Both the position numbers and the translations under genes were made by a program. The notes below the pieces were generated by a model. The model made no database searches. It was given only the letters and a program-made list of their open reading frames with translations, and was not told where the DNA came from. A stretch of 64,000 nt of DNA from Marinilabiliales bacterium (GTDB taxonomy: Bacteria > Bacteroidota > Bacteroidia > Bacteroidales > SZUA-534): positions 62,001 through 126,000 of the forward strand of contig DOTG01000015.1 in NCBI GenBank assembly GCA_003512955.1. The letters are read 5' to 3'. This document shows, in pieces, positions 25,760 through 35,529 of the stretch (position 1 is the stretch's first letter; each line of letters opens with the position of its first letter).

Positions 25760-26365
25760 ATGAAAAGTAGATTATTAATTGGAGTATTGGCCTTATTAGG
25801 CTTCGCTGTGTTGACAACAAGTTGTGATAAATTGCCTCAGGTAGAACTTGATGCTGCTGTTGCCGCTGTTGAAACTGCAAAAGCTGCTCAAGCTGACATT
25901 TATGCTGCTGAAGCCTTTAACGCATTGCAAGATTCAATGAAAGTTGCTAACGAAAACATTGAATTGCAAAAATCAAAGTTGTTTAAAAAATATTCAGTAG
26001 CTAAAGCTCAATTAATTGCTGTTGCTACTTTAGCTCCTCAAGTTAAACAACAAGCCGAAACTAAAAAAGCTGAGTTGATGGCAGAAATTGACACCACTAT
26101 TGCTGCTACCAAAGCTTTGATCGTTGAAAACAACGAATTGATGTTGAAAGCTCCTAAAGGAAAAGAAGGAAAAGCTGCTTTGGAAGCTATGAAAAGTGAA
26201 ATCGCTGTTATCGAAGCTTCTTTAACTGAAGCTGCTAACCTTCAGGCTGCTGGTAACCTTTTTGGTTCTCTTGACAAAGCAAAAGCTGCTAACGCAAAAG
26301 CAACCGAAATCAATACCGAGTTAAAAGAAGTTACTGCTAAATATACTAAAGCAAAAAGAAAATAA
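25760..26365 (+). CDS. Ala-rich helical lipoprotein ending in KAKRK
   Basis: A 201-residue lipoprotein (signal MKSRLLIGVLALLGFAVLTTSC, lipobox Cys22). The mature part is almost wholly Ala/Lys/Glu-rich helix: AAVAAVETAKAAQADIYAAEAF.., close to the DUF4398 pattern. The C-terminus is KYTKAKRK. It heads an operon with two L,D-transpeptidase genes. By analogy to Braun's lipoprotein (long helix, C-terminal Lys joined to peptidoglycan by YkuD enzymes) it may tether the outer membrane to the wall; that is inference. The local codon use (GCT and GTT rich) suggests high expression. Confidence 0.85.
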   Translation: MKSRLLIGVLALLGFAVLTTSCDKLPQVELDAAVAAVETAKAAQADIYAAEAFNALQDSMKVANENIELQKSKLFKKYSVAKAQLIAVATLAPQVKQQAETKKAELMAEIDTTIAATKALIVENNELMLKAPKGKEGKAALEAMKSEIAVIEASLTEAANLQAAGNLFGSLDKAKAANAKATEINTELKEVTAKYTKAKRK

Positions 26366-26398
26366 TTTAATAGCATTCGACAAAGGTTATTAATTAAG

Positions 26399-26430
26399 AT
26401 CCCCGGGCGATTATCCCCCGGGGATTTTTT
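26399..26430 (+). terminator. Strong terminator or attenuator after the lipoprotein gene
   Basis: ATCCCCGGG-CGATTATC-CCCGGGGAT followed by T6. It would make most transcripts lipoprotein-only with read-through into the transpeptidase genes, matching a stoichiometry of abundant substrate and little enzyme. Confidence 0.85.
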
Positions 26431-26453
26431 ACAGTTTATTTGTTCTAACACTT

Positions 26454-27584
26454 ATGACCAAAAACACTAAAAGGCTCATTTATCTTGCAGCTTTTTTATT
26501 ATTTCTTACTCTCTCTATTTTATGGATACTGCACCGGATTCAAGAACCTCCGATAACCGATTTTCAGTCAGCCCGCCAAGCCATCACAAAGGCAAGGAAG
26601 AATAATGCCGAACTTTACTCTAAAATTGAATTCGAACTTTCCGAGCAATGCTACGATTCTGCCATGTCCTATTGGAGAAGCCAAAATGAGCGGTTTATTC
26701 TGAATAGGGATTATTCTTACTCCAAAGTTTACATTAAACAGTCAAGAACTCATGCCGAAAAGGCCAATGCCAATGCCCTGAAGATTAGGATGGATTTGAA
26801 AGAACGGCTGAATTTTCAAATTAAGGATTTAAAAGAACAAGTATCGAAATACCAAGCAATCTTTAGCAAACTGCCGGTCCCTTCTGAAATTGTAAGTAAA
26901 AACAGCAAAGGTCAGCTCTTACTTTTTGAAGCCGAAAGCACCTATACCCGTGGAAGATATAAAGAAATTGAAAACCAATTGATTATAGCCGAAGAAGATA
27001 TTAAAAATTCATATAAGTTTGCCACCAAACTCCTGGACGAATACTTTGAACAATACCCATCATGGGTGAAACAGGCTGAGCAGACCCGCATAAAATCGGA
27101 AAAATCAAAATCCTATGCCTTGGTCATTGATAAATTTTCAAGGGAATGCTATGTGTATTATAAAGGCGACATCAAATACATTTTTGATGTGGAACTTGGC
27201 AAGAATTGGCTGGGAAATAAAAATTATTCCGGCGATCAGGCTACACCCGAAGGTATGTATCACATTGTTAAAAAGAAACTCCCGAATAAAACAAAATACT
27301 ACAAAGCGTTACTGTTGAATTACCCCAATGATGACGATAAACAACGGTTTACAATTGGAAAAAACAACGGAACCCTTCAGTCGTCCACCAAAATCGGGAA
27401 TCTGATTGAGATACACGGCGAAGGCGGAAAAGGTATTGATTGGACTCAAGGCTGTGTAGCCCTTCACAATAAGGATATGGATGTTCTTTTTAAATTGGTA
27501 GATGAAGACACGCCCGTAACTATTGTGGGATCGTTAAAATCGCTAAAAGAAATAATGCAGGAATATGGACAACAAAAAGATTAA
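26454..27584 (+). CDS. L,D-transpeptidase (YkuD) with N-terminal helical domain
   Basis: A 376-residue protein with one N-terminal membrane helix (about 8-27), a helical region (about 35-215) and a YkuD domain (about 219-360). The motif H321-G-x(11)-C334 (IHGEGGKGIDWTQGCVAL) gives the catalytic Cys and His. YkuD enzymes form 3-3 crosslinks in peptidoglycan or attach proteins to it. The segment SARQAITKARKNNAELY..YSKVYIKQSRTHAEKA resembles the helical repeat of the upstream lipoprotein. The stop overlaps the next gene by 20 bp. Confidence 0.92.
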   Translation: MTKNTKRLIYLAAFLLFLTLSILWILHRIQEPPITDFQSARQAITKARKNNAELYSKIEFELSEQCYDSAMSYWRSQNERFILNRDYSYSKVYIKQSRTHAEKANANALKIRMDLKERLNFQIKDLKEQVSKYQAIFSKLPVPSEIVSKNSKGQLLLFEAESTYTRGRYKEIENQLIIAEEDIKNSYKFATKLLDEYFEQYPSWVKQAEQTRIKSEKSKSYALVIDKFSRECYVYYKGDIKYIFDVELGKNWLGNKNYSGDQATPEGMYHIVKKKLPNKTKYYKALLLNYPNDDDKQRFTIGKNNGTLQSSTKIGNLIEIHGEGGKGIDWTQGCVALHNKDMDVLFKLVDEDTPVTIVGSLKSLKEIMQEYGQQKD

Positions 27585-28338
27585 ACAAATGGATGATGAA
27601 CTGATTATAGAGGTTGAAGGGACACCGGATCAACTGGTTCATCATGATTCCATAGAAGTAACGAAAGCAAAAAAATCGTTTAAATGGTATTTCTTTATAT
27701 TGAAATCGGTCGTTTTATTTGTTGCCTTTAGCATATTATATTCTTATACAGTACCTTATGTACAGGAATCGTCCGTTTCATATTTGAAAACTGAAAAGGG
27801 TGAGGCAAATACCGATTCTGTAAAGATGGCCAAGCAAAACAAAGAGCTTGAAAAGCAATTGAAAAAGCTTGAATCAAAACTGGAAACCAAGACTCCCAAA
27901 GGGCCTTATTTGACGGTGAGCACGGTAATGAATGAGTTTTCGCTTTATAAAAATAAAAAAATATACAGGCACGGACGTTGTTCCACGGGCAGTTATATTT
28001 TACTTGAAGCCGGCGATAATCAAAAATGGATGTTTAAAACTCCTAAGGGGGAATTTCATATTCATGGAAAAACATCGAACCCGGTCTGGCGAAAACCAGA
28101 TTGGGCATTTGTGGAGGAAGGATTGCCAGTTCCATCGGCAAACCACTATACCCGATACGAATATGGGGTTTTGGGCGATTACGCGTTGAGTTTGGGTCAG
28201 GGGTATTTACTGCATGGCACGCTTTACAAAAGGTTCCTGGGTTTACCTGTTACTCATGGCTGCATCCGTTTGAATGATGAAGACCTTGAGGTTATATATA
28301 AAAATCTGGATTATGGTTCAAAGGTTTATATTTATTAA
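27565..28338 (+). CDS. L,D-transpeptidase (YkuD), membrane-anchored
   Basis: A 257-residue protein: cytoplasmic N-terminus (1-40), membrane helix (about 41-62), a short Lys/Glu coiled coil (about 85-108) and a YkuD domain (113-257) with H217-G and THGCIRLND (Cys233). Overlap with the upstream gene implies coupled translation. Two different YkuD enzymes side by side suggests separate acceptor substrates, such as peptidoglycan crosslinks and protein attachment. Confidence 0.92.
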   Translation: MDNKKIKQMDDELIIEVEGTPDQLVHHDSIEVTKAKKSFKWYFFILKSVVLFVAFSILYSYTVPYVQESSVSYLKTEKGEANTDSVKMAKQNKELEKQLKKLESKLETKTPKGPYLTVSTVMNEFSLYKNKKIYRHGRCSTGSYILLEAGDNQKWMFKTPKGEFHIHGKTSNPVWRKPDWAFVEEGLPVPSANHYTRYEYGVLGDYALSLGQGYLLHGTLYKRFLGLPVTHGCIRLNDEDLEVIYKNLDYGSKVYIY

Positions 28339-28360
28339 TTTTAAGAAATAAAACCCGGAA

Positions 28361-29122
28361 ATGAAAACATTCTTCCTCCGCATGCGCTACGTCTTTATCA
28401 TTGGGGCCTGTCTCGGTTTCTTTGGCTATAACGCGTTCTTGATTCAGGATTCGGTACATGAAAAATTGGTGGAGTTAAACCAAATCCCTGATTCAAATGA
28501 TTATAAGAATCCAATGTTCATGATTGATCCCGAGGCCAATCCCAAGGGATTAAAGATGTTGAAACAGAAAGCCTTTGTGGAATCACAGTTACTTTTATCG
28601 GGAGCTGATTCCATTGGATTGGCCATCAATTTAGATGACAGCCTGGTTGGATTACAGATCAAGGGAGTTACCATTTTTAGTTCCAAAATATCGGAGTTCG
28701 AGGTGAGTCGCGTACTTGATGTGATCTCAGTACCAACGTATTATAAATTATTCAGCAAACCCCTTTCCATTGCCGAACAGCGCGGAACCATTGTTAAGGA
28801 GCCCATCATTGTTAAAAAAGCCCCAAAGGATACTATCGAAGCTGCCCAAGCCGAAATAATCCCCGATTCGCTAATACGGCCTAGTGCCACCCTTGAATTT
28901 ATGGTTGATGGTGGAATTCTTTTGTGCATTACACATCCTGAAGAGGCAGATCAAAACCGTTTTAAGAAGCTCATCAGGCAAACCTGGCATTTTTTGACCT
29001 TTGCCGTTCAATTTAAGAAACCCGATTATCAGCCAACCATAAAACTAGTTATCCCCAACGATGATATCATTGTAATTTATAGGGCTTTGCCTTATGATGC
29101 CCATTTTGCATTGAAACTTTAA
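28361..29122 (+). CDS. Membrane-anchored protein of unknown function in LDT operon
   Basis: A 253-residue protein with one N-terminal membrane helix (about 8-27) and a periplasmic part with mixed strands (ADSIGLAINLDDSLVGLQIKGVTIFSSK.., FMVDGGILLCITHPEEAD). It starts 22 bp after the second transpeptidase on the same strand and is likely in the same operon. No family recognised; the association suggests a role in wall anchoring or assembly. Confidence 0.75.
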   Translation: MKTFFLRMRYVFIIGACLGFFGYNAFLIQDSVHEKLVELNQIPDSNDYKNPMFMIDPEANPKGLKMLKQKAFVESQLLLSGADSIGLAINLDDSLVGLQIKGVTIFSSKISEFEVSRVLDVISVPTYYKLFSKPLSIAEQRGTIVKEPIIVKKAPKDTIEAAQAEIIPDSLIRPSATLEFMVDGGILLCITHPEEADQNRFKKLIRQTWHFLTFAVQFKKPDYQPTIKLVIPNDDIIVIYRALPYDAHFALKL

Positions 29123-29138
29123 ATAGGCGGCCAAATTT

Positions 29139-29477
29139 TTACACACTCAATATCTTTTTCCCGCTTTGGATAAGTTCCGATAAGGGCTTTCCCCAATAAC
29201 GTAATTCCACTCCCAACTCTGCCAAAACATTGGTGCTTTCCAATTCATCGGCACAGGCTTTGCAAGCCGTAACTTTGATTCCATGTTCCATGGCCTCCTT
29301 AATGAGTTTTTGAATGTGCGGGTTGCGCATGGCCAATTGCGATGAAGCTCCCCAGATGATGATGGTTACCTGGCTGAACCATCCCTGGAACCGACAATTG
29401 ATGGCATACTTGAACACAAGTTTCTCAGCCGTGATGAAATTATCGGAATGCCATAAAATGAATAGTTCTTGATCCAT
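29139..29477 (-). CDS. DsrE-like small protein
   Basis: A 112-residue protein if the ATG at 29477 is used (MDQELFILWHSDNFITAEKL); the longer frame to 29549 adds 24 residues that fit the family less well. The pattern VTIIIWGASSQLAMRNPHIQKLIKEAMEHGIKVTACKACADELES resembles the DsrE/DsrF fold, with CKAC at the position where sulfur carriers have reactive Cys. Possible sulfur-relay or redox role; not certain. Read after the membrane protein gene on the same strand. Confidence 0.7.
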   Translation of the reverse strand: MDQELFILWHSDNFITAEKLVFKYAINCRFQGWFSQVTIIIWGASSQLAMRNPHIQKLIKEAMEHGIKVTACKACADELESTNVLAELGVELRYWGKPLSELIQSGKKILSV

Positions 29478-29549
29478 ATAGATGTGAATTTCTGATTTAT
29501 ATATAACTTCGATTAGGATTCTTTCATTTATTAGATTACTAAAGGGCAA

Positions 29550-29930
29550 CTATTTTAATGCAACCAAAAGAGCTCCTGTGATATAAACTAACACCCAAAA
29601 AACAAAAGCAAATCTTGAATATAGGTGCAACCCTTTAGGTACCTGTGCAGTTGAACCATTTGCAAAGTAAAATTTATAAGCCAAATAGTTTTCGATGATC
29701 ATGGCTAACAGTCCGGAATAACCGATAAACCCATGAAAGGTAAATGGCGAATTGGAGGAGCCGATAATCATACAAACCGTGGCTGTACTATCGAGCAATA
29801 AACCCAGCGATAAAAAGAATAATATGAATGGGGTAATCCGTTTGATGCGCTGTTCGGTAAAAATTCCAATGGTATAAGCTATTAATGCAGAGGTAACTAC
29901 AATACTTCCAATAATTAAAATGGTCTTCAT
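29550..29930 (-). CDS. Four-helix membrane protein (TIGR03987-like)
   Basis: A 126-residue protein with four predicted membrane helices (about 3-22, 33-53, 68-86, 104-124). The central LGLLLDSTATVCMIIGSS..FTFHGFIGYSGLLAMIIE resembles the small membrane family TIGR03987 (also named HsmA), whose role is poorly known. Its stop lies 72 bp before the chosen start of the DsrE-like gene, so the two may be one operon. Confidence 0.7.
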   Translation of the reverse strand: MKTILIIGSIVVTSALIAYTIGIFTEQRIKRITPFILFFLSLGLLLDSTATVCMIIGSSNSPFTFHGFIGYSGLLAMIIENYLAYKFYFANGSTAQVPKGLHLYSRFAFVFWVLVYITGALLVALK

Positions 29931-30205
29931 AAATTAAATTTTATCAATGTTTATAATTGCTATAAAACTAAATATAATCAGGTAAATCCCACGACTTCAT
30001 CATAAAAATTATGGGGGTTTGAATGTTTGGGTGTTTTAAATTGTTGTATATCTTGGCGAAAGGATAAATTGTAACCCACAAGAATTTTGATAGCTCTTTG
30101 AACAACATATAAATTTCATTTTTAAATGTTAATAAAAATGTAATCTTTGAGTGTTTTATACGACCAGTTGATCAAATGATTCAACAATATTTTAATGATT
30201 AGGTT

Positions 30206-32401
30206 ATGAATAGAATTTTAGCGACTTTCCTTTTGGGCTTGATAAGCCTCCCCGTTTTTACCCAAACGCCAGAAAAACAAAAAGTTACTTTGTCCGATTT
30301 GTATAAGACTTATACTTTCTATCCCCGAACGATCCGCGGATTGGTTTCAATGAACGATGGCGTTCATTACACAGCATTGTCAGGGGATTCAGCCATTTTT
30401 AAGTTTAGTTATAAAACAGGTGAAAAGGTGGCTGAAATTGTTTCGTTAAAGGAACTCAATATGGACAGGATTACGAGCCTGAAAAATTATGAATTCAATA
30501 GTGACGAGTCGAAACTGATTTTTTATATAAACCGTGAAGATATTTACCGCCGCTCGTTTACTGCCGAATTTTTTGTTTGGGATTTAAAATTGAAGAAGTT
30601 GTACCCGGTTTCAACCAAAGGGGCTCAGCGTTTGGCTACCTTGTCGCCCGATGGCACCAAAGTAGCTTTTGTACGCCATAACAACCTTTTTATTTCAGAA
30701 CTTTCTACGGGTAATGAAGAACAGATTACGCCCGACGGCGAATTTAATAAAATCATAAACGGGGCTCCCGATTGGGTGTATGAAGAGGAATTTGAATACA
30801 ACCAGGCTTTTGGCTGGTCACCCGATGGTAAGTTTTTGGCATACTGCAAATTCGATGAAAGCCAGGTCCCCATGTTTAACATGACATTGTTTGGAGGAAT
30901 GGAACCAATGATAGAAAAAAACGCGTTGTATCCTGAAAACTATGCCTTTAAATATCCCAAAGCAGGTGAAAAAAATTCTATTGTTTCGGTTCATTCTTAC
31001 GAGCTGGCTACCGGTAAAACTGTATTGGTGGATGTGGGAACTGAAACCGACCAATACATTCCCCGTTTGAAATGGTCACCCAATGGGAAAATGGTTGTTT
31101 ACCGGATGAACAGGCTCCAGAATAAGCTGGAATTTTTATATGCCGATGCTCAATCGGGAAAGTCGGAGGTTTTTTATAACGAAGAAAACACCCGCTATAT
31201 TGATGAGAAGTATTTCGACGACTTAACGTTCATCAATCAAGGAAAACAGTTTATTTATACCAGCGAGCGCGATGGTTATGCCCACCTGTACCTGTACACT
31301 TCCGATGGTATGATGCAATCGCAAATTACCAAAGGGACTTGGGATGTGACTGATTATTTGGGCTTTGATGCTAAAAACAATTTGGTTTATTATCAAAGCG
31401 CCGAAACTTCACCCATCTGGCGCGATATTTTTGTGGTGAAAACCGATGGAACCGGCAAAAAAAAGTTGAATAAGCTGAATGGTTCAAACAAAGTGGTCTT
31501 TAGCCGTAGTTTTGCTTATTTTATTAATTATTATTCGAACGATACCACACCTACGCTGGTTACTTTAAATGATGCCAAAGGCAAAGAGATTCGGATTCTT
31601 GAAGAAAATTCAAAGCTGAAGCAGGAGCTTCAAAACTATCAATTAAGCAAAAAAGAATTTTTCAGTTTTACGACTTCAGATGGTGTACAACTCAATGGTT
31701 GGATGATGAAACCTCTTGGTTTTGACACTACAAAAAAATACCCCGTTTTAATGACTCAATACAGTGGGCCCAATTCGCAAGAGGTGCTTGACCGTTTTTA
31801 CATTGATTGGGATCAGGTGTTGGCTGCCGAAGGCTTTGTGGTTGTTTGCACCGATGGTCGTGGAACTGGGGCCAGGGGCGAGGAATTCCGTAAAATGACC
31901 TACATGCAGATGGGAAAATACGAAACCATCGATCAGATTGAAACAGCCAGATATTTAGGTACCTTATCTTTTGTAGATGCTTCGCGGATTGGCATCTGGG
32001 GATGGAGTTATGGCGGTTTTATGGCTTTGAATTGCATTACCCAGGGAGCCGGCTATTTTAAAACAGCCGTTGCAGTGGCTCCGGTAACCAATTGGCGTTA
32101 TTACGACAATATCTACACCGAAAGGTTTATGCGTACACCCCAGGAAAACTCTTCGGGATACGACGATAATTCACCCATCAACCATGCAGCCAAGTTGAAA
32201 GGTAAATTGTTGATTTGCCACGGTACCGGCGACGACAATGTCCATGTTCAAAATACATTAGAAATATCCGAAGCTTTTGTTCAGGCCGATAAACAGTTCG
32301 AGATGTTCCTGTTCACCAACCGCAACCATGGTATTTATGGTGGAAACACCACCTATCATTTACATGTGAAAATGGTGGAGTTTTTAAAGGAGAATCTTTA
32401 G
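30206..32401 (+). CDS. Dipeptidyl peptidase IV family protein (S9B)
   Basis: A 731-residue exported protein with a signal peptide (ends about FTQ, residue 20), a beta-propeller domain (about 30-480) and an alpha/beta-hydrolase domain (about 485-731). The catalytic triad is S601 in GWSYGG, D676 in GTGDDNVH and H708 in NRNHGIYGG. The propeller has the YEEEFE motif (192-197) that in DPP4 binds the free N-terminus, so it should cut X-Pro or X-Ala dipeptides from peptides in the periplasm. It precedes a dipeptidase and an MFS carrier, consistent with peptide use. The 275-bp upstream gap shows no further gene. Confidence 0.95.
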   Translation: MNRILATFLLGLISLPVFTQTPEKQKVTLSDLYKTYTFYPRTIRGLVSMNDGVHYTALSGDSAIFKFSYKTGEKVAEIVSLKELNMDRITSLKNYEFNSDESKLIFYINREDIYRRSFTAEFFVWDLKLKKLYPVSTKGAQRLATLSPDGTKVAFVRHNNLFISELSTGNEEQITPDGEFNKIINGAPDWVYEEEFEYNQAFGWSPDGKFLAYCKFDESQVPMFNMTLFGGMEPMIEKNALYPENYAFKYPKAGEKNSIVSVHSYELATGKTVLVDVGTETDQYIPRLKWSPNGKMVVYRMNRLQNKLEFLYADAQSGKSEVFYNEENTRYIDEKYFDDLTFINQGKQFIYTSERDGYAHLYLYTSDGMMQSQITKGTWDVTDYLGFDAKNNLVYYQSAETSPIWRDIFVVKTDGTGKKKLNKLNGSNKVVFSRSFAYFINYYSNDTTPTLVTLNDAKGKEIRILEENSKLKQELQNYQLSKKEFFSFTTSDGVQLNGWMMKPLGFDTTKKYPVLMTQYSGPNSQEVLDRFYIDWDQVLAAEGFVVVCTDGRGTGARGEEFRKMTYMQMGKYETIDQIETARYLGTLSFVDASRIGIWGWSYGGFMALNCITQGAGYFKTAVAVAPVTNWRYYDNIYTERFMRTPQENSSGYDDNSPINHAAKLKGKLLICHGTGDDNVHVQNTLEISEAFVQADKQFEMFLFTNRNHGIYGGNTTYHLHVKMVEFLKENL

Positions 32402-32553
32402 AAATTTATTCGGAAGGAATTTATAATTTGGAATATACGGATTTGATTTTGTTAAGCATGGTAAATAACTTCCTGGAATAAAATATCGGTAAATCCATAA
32501 AAAAAAGTAATTTCGAATCTTTGTTAACTATAAAACTTACGGAGGACATTATA

Positions 32554-34014
32554 ATGAGCGATGCAATCAGAAATTTAGAACCCAAAGCTGTTTGGGAAAA
32601 TTTTTACCAACTAACCCAAATACCCAGACCCTCAAAACATGAAGATAAAATTCAGACTTTTATGATGAATTTTGGTAAAAATTTGGGACTGGAAACCATT
32701 AAAGATGAAGTAGGAAATATTATTATCCGAAAACCTGCAACAGCCGGGATGGAAAACCGAAAAGGGGTGATTCTTCAGTGCCACCTCGACATGGTACCTC
32801 AAGCTAACAGCGATAAGAAACACGACTTTACCAAAGACCCCATTGAAACATACATTGACGGCGAATGGGTAAAAGCTAAAGGGACAACATTAGGTGCCGA
32901 CAATGGCATGGGAGTCGCTTCTGCAATGGCCGTGTTAGCCTCAAAGGAGGTGGTTCACGGCCCCTTGGAATGTTTGTTTACCTGTGACGAAGAAACAGGA
33001 ATGACAGGTGCATTCGGTTTGAAACCCGGGTTGCTTCATGGTCAAATCCTGATGAACTTAGACTCGGAAGACGAGGGGGAATTGTACGTGGGCTGTGCCG
33101 GTGGCATCGATGGCAGTTTTATGTTCGAAGCCAAGTTAAAAGATGCACCAAGCCACCATGTGGCATATAAAATTAGTGTAACCGGATTAAAAGGAGGACA
33201 TTCAGGTTTGGATATCAATCTCGAAAGAGGAAACGCCAATAAAATAATGTTCCGTTTTTTGCATCAGGCATTGGAGAAATATCACATACGGCTAGCCGAT
33301 ATTAGCGGTGGAAGCCTTCGGAATGCTATACCGCGTGAGGCTTTTGCAACGATTTTAGTCCCTGAGTTCTATGCTAACGAAATACCCGGATGTGTGGAAC
33401 GTTTCGAGAAAATTGTACAGCATGAATTGGCTTCGGCCGATCCGGGAATTACCATTAAAGCAGTTTCAACCGAAATGCCTGCCAAAGTAATTTCCGATGG
33501 TGTGCAAAGCCGGTTAACCAAAGCGGTTTATGGTTGCCCCAATGGGGTAATCCGCATGAGCCAGGATATGCTGGGCCTGGTTGAAACATCTTCGAACCTG
33601 GCCATTGTTAATTTGGAAGGAGAACAAATCTGGGTACATTGTTTATTGCGTTCATCCGTCGATTCAGCTAAAGAGGACTTAGCCAACTCCATTGGCAGTG
33701 TATTTAAACTGGCTGATGCCCATGTTGAATTTAAAGGAGGTTACCCGGGTTGGAAACCTAACATAGATTCTGAAATCCTACGGATCATGCAAGCTACCTA
33801 TCAAACACTTTATAACAAAATCCCTGAGGTGAAAGCCATTCACGCCGGGTTGGAGTGTGGCTTGCTGGGAGGAGTGTATCCTACCTGGGATATGATTTCG
33901 TTTGGGCCAACCATGCGCCACCCGCATTCACCCGACGAAAAGGTGAATATTGAAACCGTGGGCAAATTTTACACATGGTTGCTGACCTCTTTAAAAAACA
34001 TTCCTAAAAAATAA
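32554..34014 (+). CDS. pepD: Aminoacyl-histidine dipeptidase (PepD, M20)
   Basis: A 486-residue M20 metallopeptidase. I chose the ATG at 32554, preceded at 32540 by GGAGG, a rare clear Shine-Dalgarno here, over an upstream TTG. Metal-binding segments are QCHLDMVP, LGADNGMG and CDEETG, and the end HAGLECGLLG..ISFGPTMRHPHSPDEKV is typical of PepD. It hydrolyses X-His and other dipeptides in the cytosol, with two zinc ions. Followed by a terminator and the MFS gene. Confidence 0.95.
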   Translation: MSDAIRNLEPKAVWENFYQLTQIPRPSKHEDKIQTFMMNFGKNLGLETIKDEVGNIIIRKPATAGMENRKGVILQCHLDMVPQANSDKKHDFTKDPIETYIDGEWVKAKGTTLGADNGMGVASAMAVLASKEVVHGPLECLFTCDEETGMTGAFGLKPGLLHGQILMNLDSEDEGELYVGCAGGIDGSFMFEAKLKDAPSHHVAYKISVTGLKGGHSGLDINLERGNANKIMFRFLHQALEKYHIRLADISGGSLRNAIPREAFATILVPEFYANEIPGCVERFEKIVQHELASADPGITIKAVSTEMPAKVISDGVQSRLTKAVYGCPNGVIRMSQDMLGLVETSSNLAIVNLEGEQIWVHCLLRSSVDSAKEDLANSIGSVFKLADAHVEFKGGYPGWKPNIDSEILRIMQATYQTLYNKIPEVKAIHAGLECGLLGGVYPTWDMISFGPTMRHPHSPDEKVNIETVGKFYTWLLTSLKNIPKK

Positions 34015-34033
34015 ATAATTAGTATTCATACGA

Positions 34034-34064
34034 AGTTCAGGCGGTTAATCGCCTGAACTTTTTT
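34034..34064 (+). terminator. Terminator after pepD
   Basis: AGTTCAGGCG-GTTAAT-CGCCTGAACT forms a perfect 10-bp stem followed by T run. Confidence 0.85.
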
Positions 34065-34085
34065 AAAACAATTAATAATTTAATT

Positions 34086-35480
34086 ATGACAGAAGCGATA
34101 AAAAATTCTTTAAGAGAATCAAAGGCAGCAAGATGGTCAGCATTGGCGGTGGTTGCTTTCACTATGTTATGCGGTTATTATTTGACCGATGTAATTGCTC
34201 CCCTAAAAGGGTTGCTGGAAGGGCATTTAGGCTGGGGCAGTTCAGATTTTGGATTCTTTAATAGCGCGTACGGATGGTTCAATGTTTTCTTAGGGATGTT
34301 AATCATCGGCGGTATTATTCTCGATAAAATGGGTGTTCGTTTTACAGGCTTAATGGCAGCTATTGTAATGGTTTCAGGAACGGCTGTAAAATATTGGGCA
34401 GTATCAACCCACTCCTTAGATGGTATTACCTGGAATTTTTTAACTTTTACAGCACCAGCTCAAGTATTTATTGCAGGACTAGGTTTTGCAATTTTCGCAG
34501 TTGGGGTTGAGGTTGCTGGCATCACTGTATCAAAAATAATTTACAAATGGTTCAAAGGAAAAGAATTGGCATTGGCTATGGGTCTTGAAATGGCAACAGC
34601 CCGTTTGGGAACTGCACTGGCATTGGCAACTTCTGTACCCATAGCAAAAGCAATGGGAATCACTGATGTTTCCAGGCCAATTTTGCTGGGTTTAATATTA
34701 CTCTGCATTGGTCTGCTTTCATTTGTGATGTATATGTTTATGGATAAAAAGCTGGATGCTTCTGAAGTTCAGAAAACTGAAGCAGAAAAGCATGAAGATG
34801 CTTTCCGGCTATCCGATATTTTAATGATTATTAAAAATAAAGGGTTTTGGTATATCGCGATTCTTTGCGTTCTGTTTTATTCCGCGGTTTTCCCATTTTT
34901 AAAGTATGCAGCCGATTTAATGGTTAATAAATTCCATATCAGTGAAGAATTGGCTGGAACAATTCCATCGATGCTTCCTTTTGGAACCATTTTGTTGACT
35001 CCATTATTTGGTAGTTTGTACGATAGAAAAGGAAAAGGTGCAAGCATCATGATGTTGGGTTCATTGTTGATTATTTCAGTCCACGCGTTGTTTTCAGTAC
35101 CATTCCTAAATCAAGGTGTTGTTGCCATAATTTTAATTCTTATTTTAGGTGTTGGATTTTCACTTGTTCCTTCAGCCATGTGGCCTTCGGTTCCTAAAAT
35201 TATACCTGAAAAACAATTAGGTACTGCCTATGCACTAATTTTCTGGGTTCAAAACTGGGGACTGATGGGCGTTCCTGCACTGATTGGATGGATTCTTGAA
35301 AAATATTGTATTACCGGACAAGTTGTTAGGGACGGAATTACCGTGAATAGTTATAACTATACCTTACCGATGATGGTATTTACAGGTTTTGGTGTACTGG
35401 CCCTATTTTTTGCTTTCTTGCTAAAAGCCGAAGACCGGAAAAAAGGTTATGGTTTGGAATTACCAAATATTAAAAAGTAA
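34086..35480 (+). CDS. MFS transporter, possible peptide carrier
   Basis: A 464-residue protein with twelve predicted helices, split by a charged central loop at about residues 225-240 (KKLDASEVQKTEAEKHEDAF). MFS motif A-like segments LDKMGVRF and LYDRKGKG follow helices 2 and 8. The closest picture is the MFSD1-like group, some of which export or import dipeptides; the pepD and DPP4 genes upstream favour a peptide substrate, but this is inference. Confidence 0.88.
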   Translation: MTEAIKNSLRESKAARWSALAVVAFTMLCGYYLTDVIAPLKGLLEGHLGWGSSDFGFFNSAYGWFNVFLGMLIIGGIILDKMGVRFTGLMAAIVMVSGTAVKYWAVSTHSLDGITWNFLTFTAPAQVFIAGLGFAIFAVGVEVAGITVSKIIYKWFKGKELALAMGLEMATARLGTALALATSVPIAKAMGITDVSRPILLGLILLCIGLLSFVMYMFMDKKLDASEVQKTEAEKHEDAFRLSDILMIIKNKGFWYIAILCVLFYSAVFPFLKYAADLMVNKFHISEELAGTIPSMLPFGTILLTPLFGSLYDRKGKGASIMMLGSLLIISVHALFSVPFLNQGVVAIILILILGVGFSLVPSAMWPSVPKIIPEKQLGTAYALIFWVQNWGLMGVPALIGWILEKYCITGQVVRDGITVNSYNYTLPMMVFTGFGVLALFFAFLLKAEDRKKGYGLELPNIKK

Positions 35481-35493
35481 GTTGATATAAGAC

Positions 35494-35529
35494 AAAAAAA
35501 ACCGCACTATTTTAGGGCGGTTTTTTTTT
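35494..35529 (+). terminator. Terminator after the MFS gene
   Basis: AAAACCGC-ACTATTTTAG-GGCGGTTTT with a run of T; A-rich on the left, so it may work in both directions. Confidence 0.85.
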
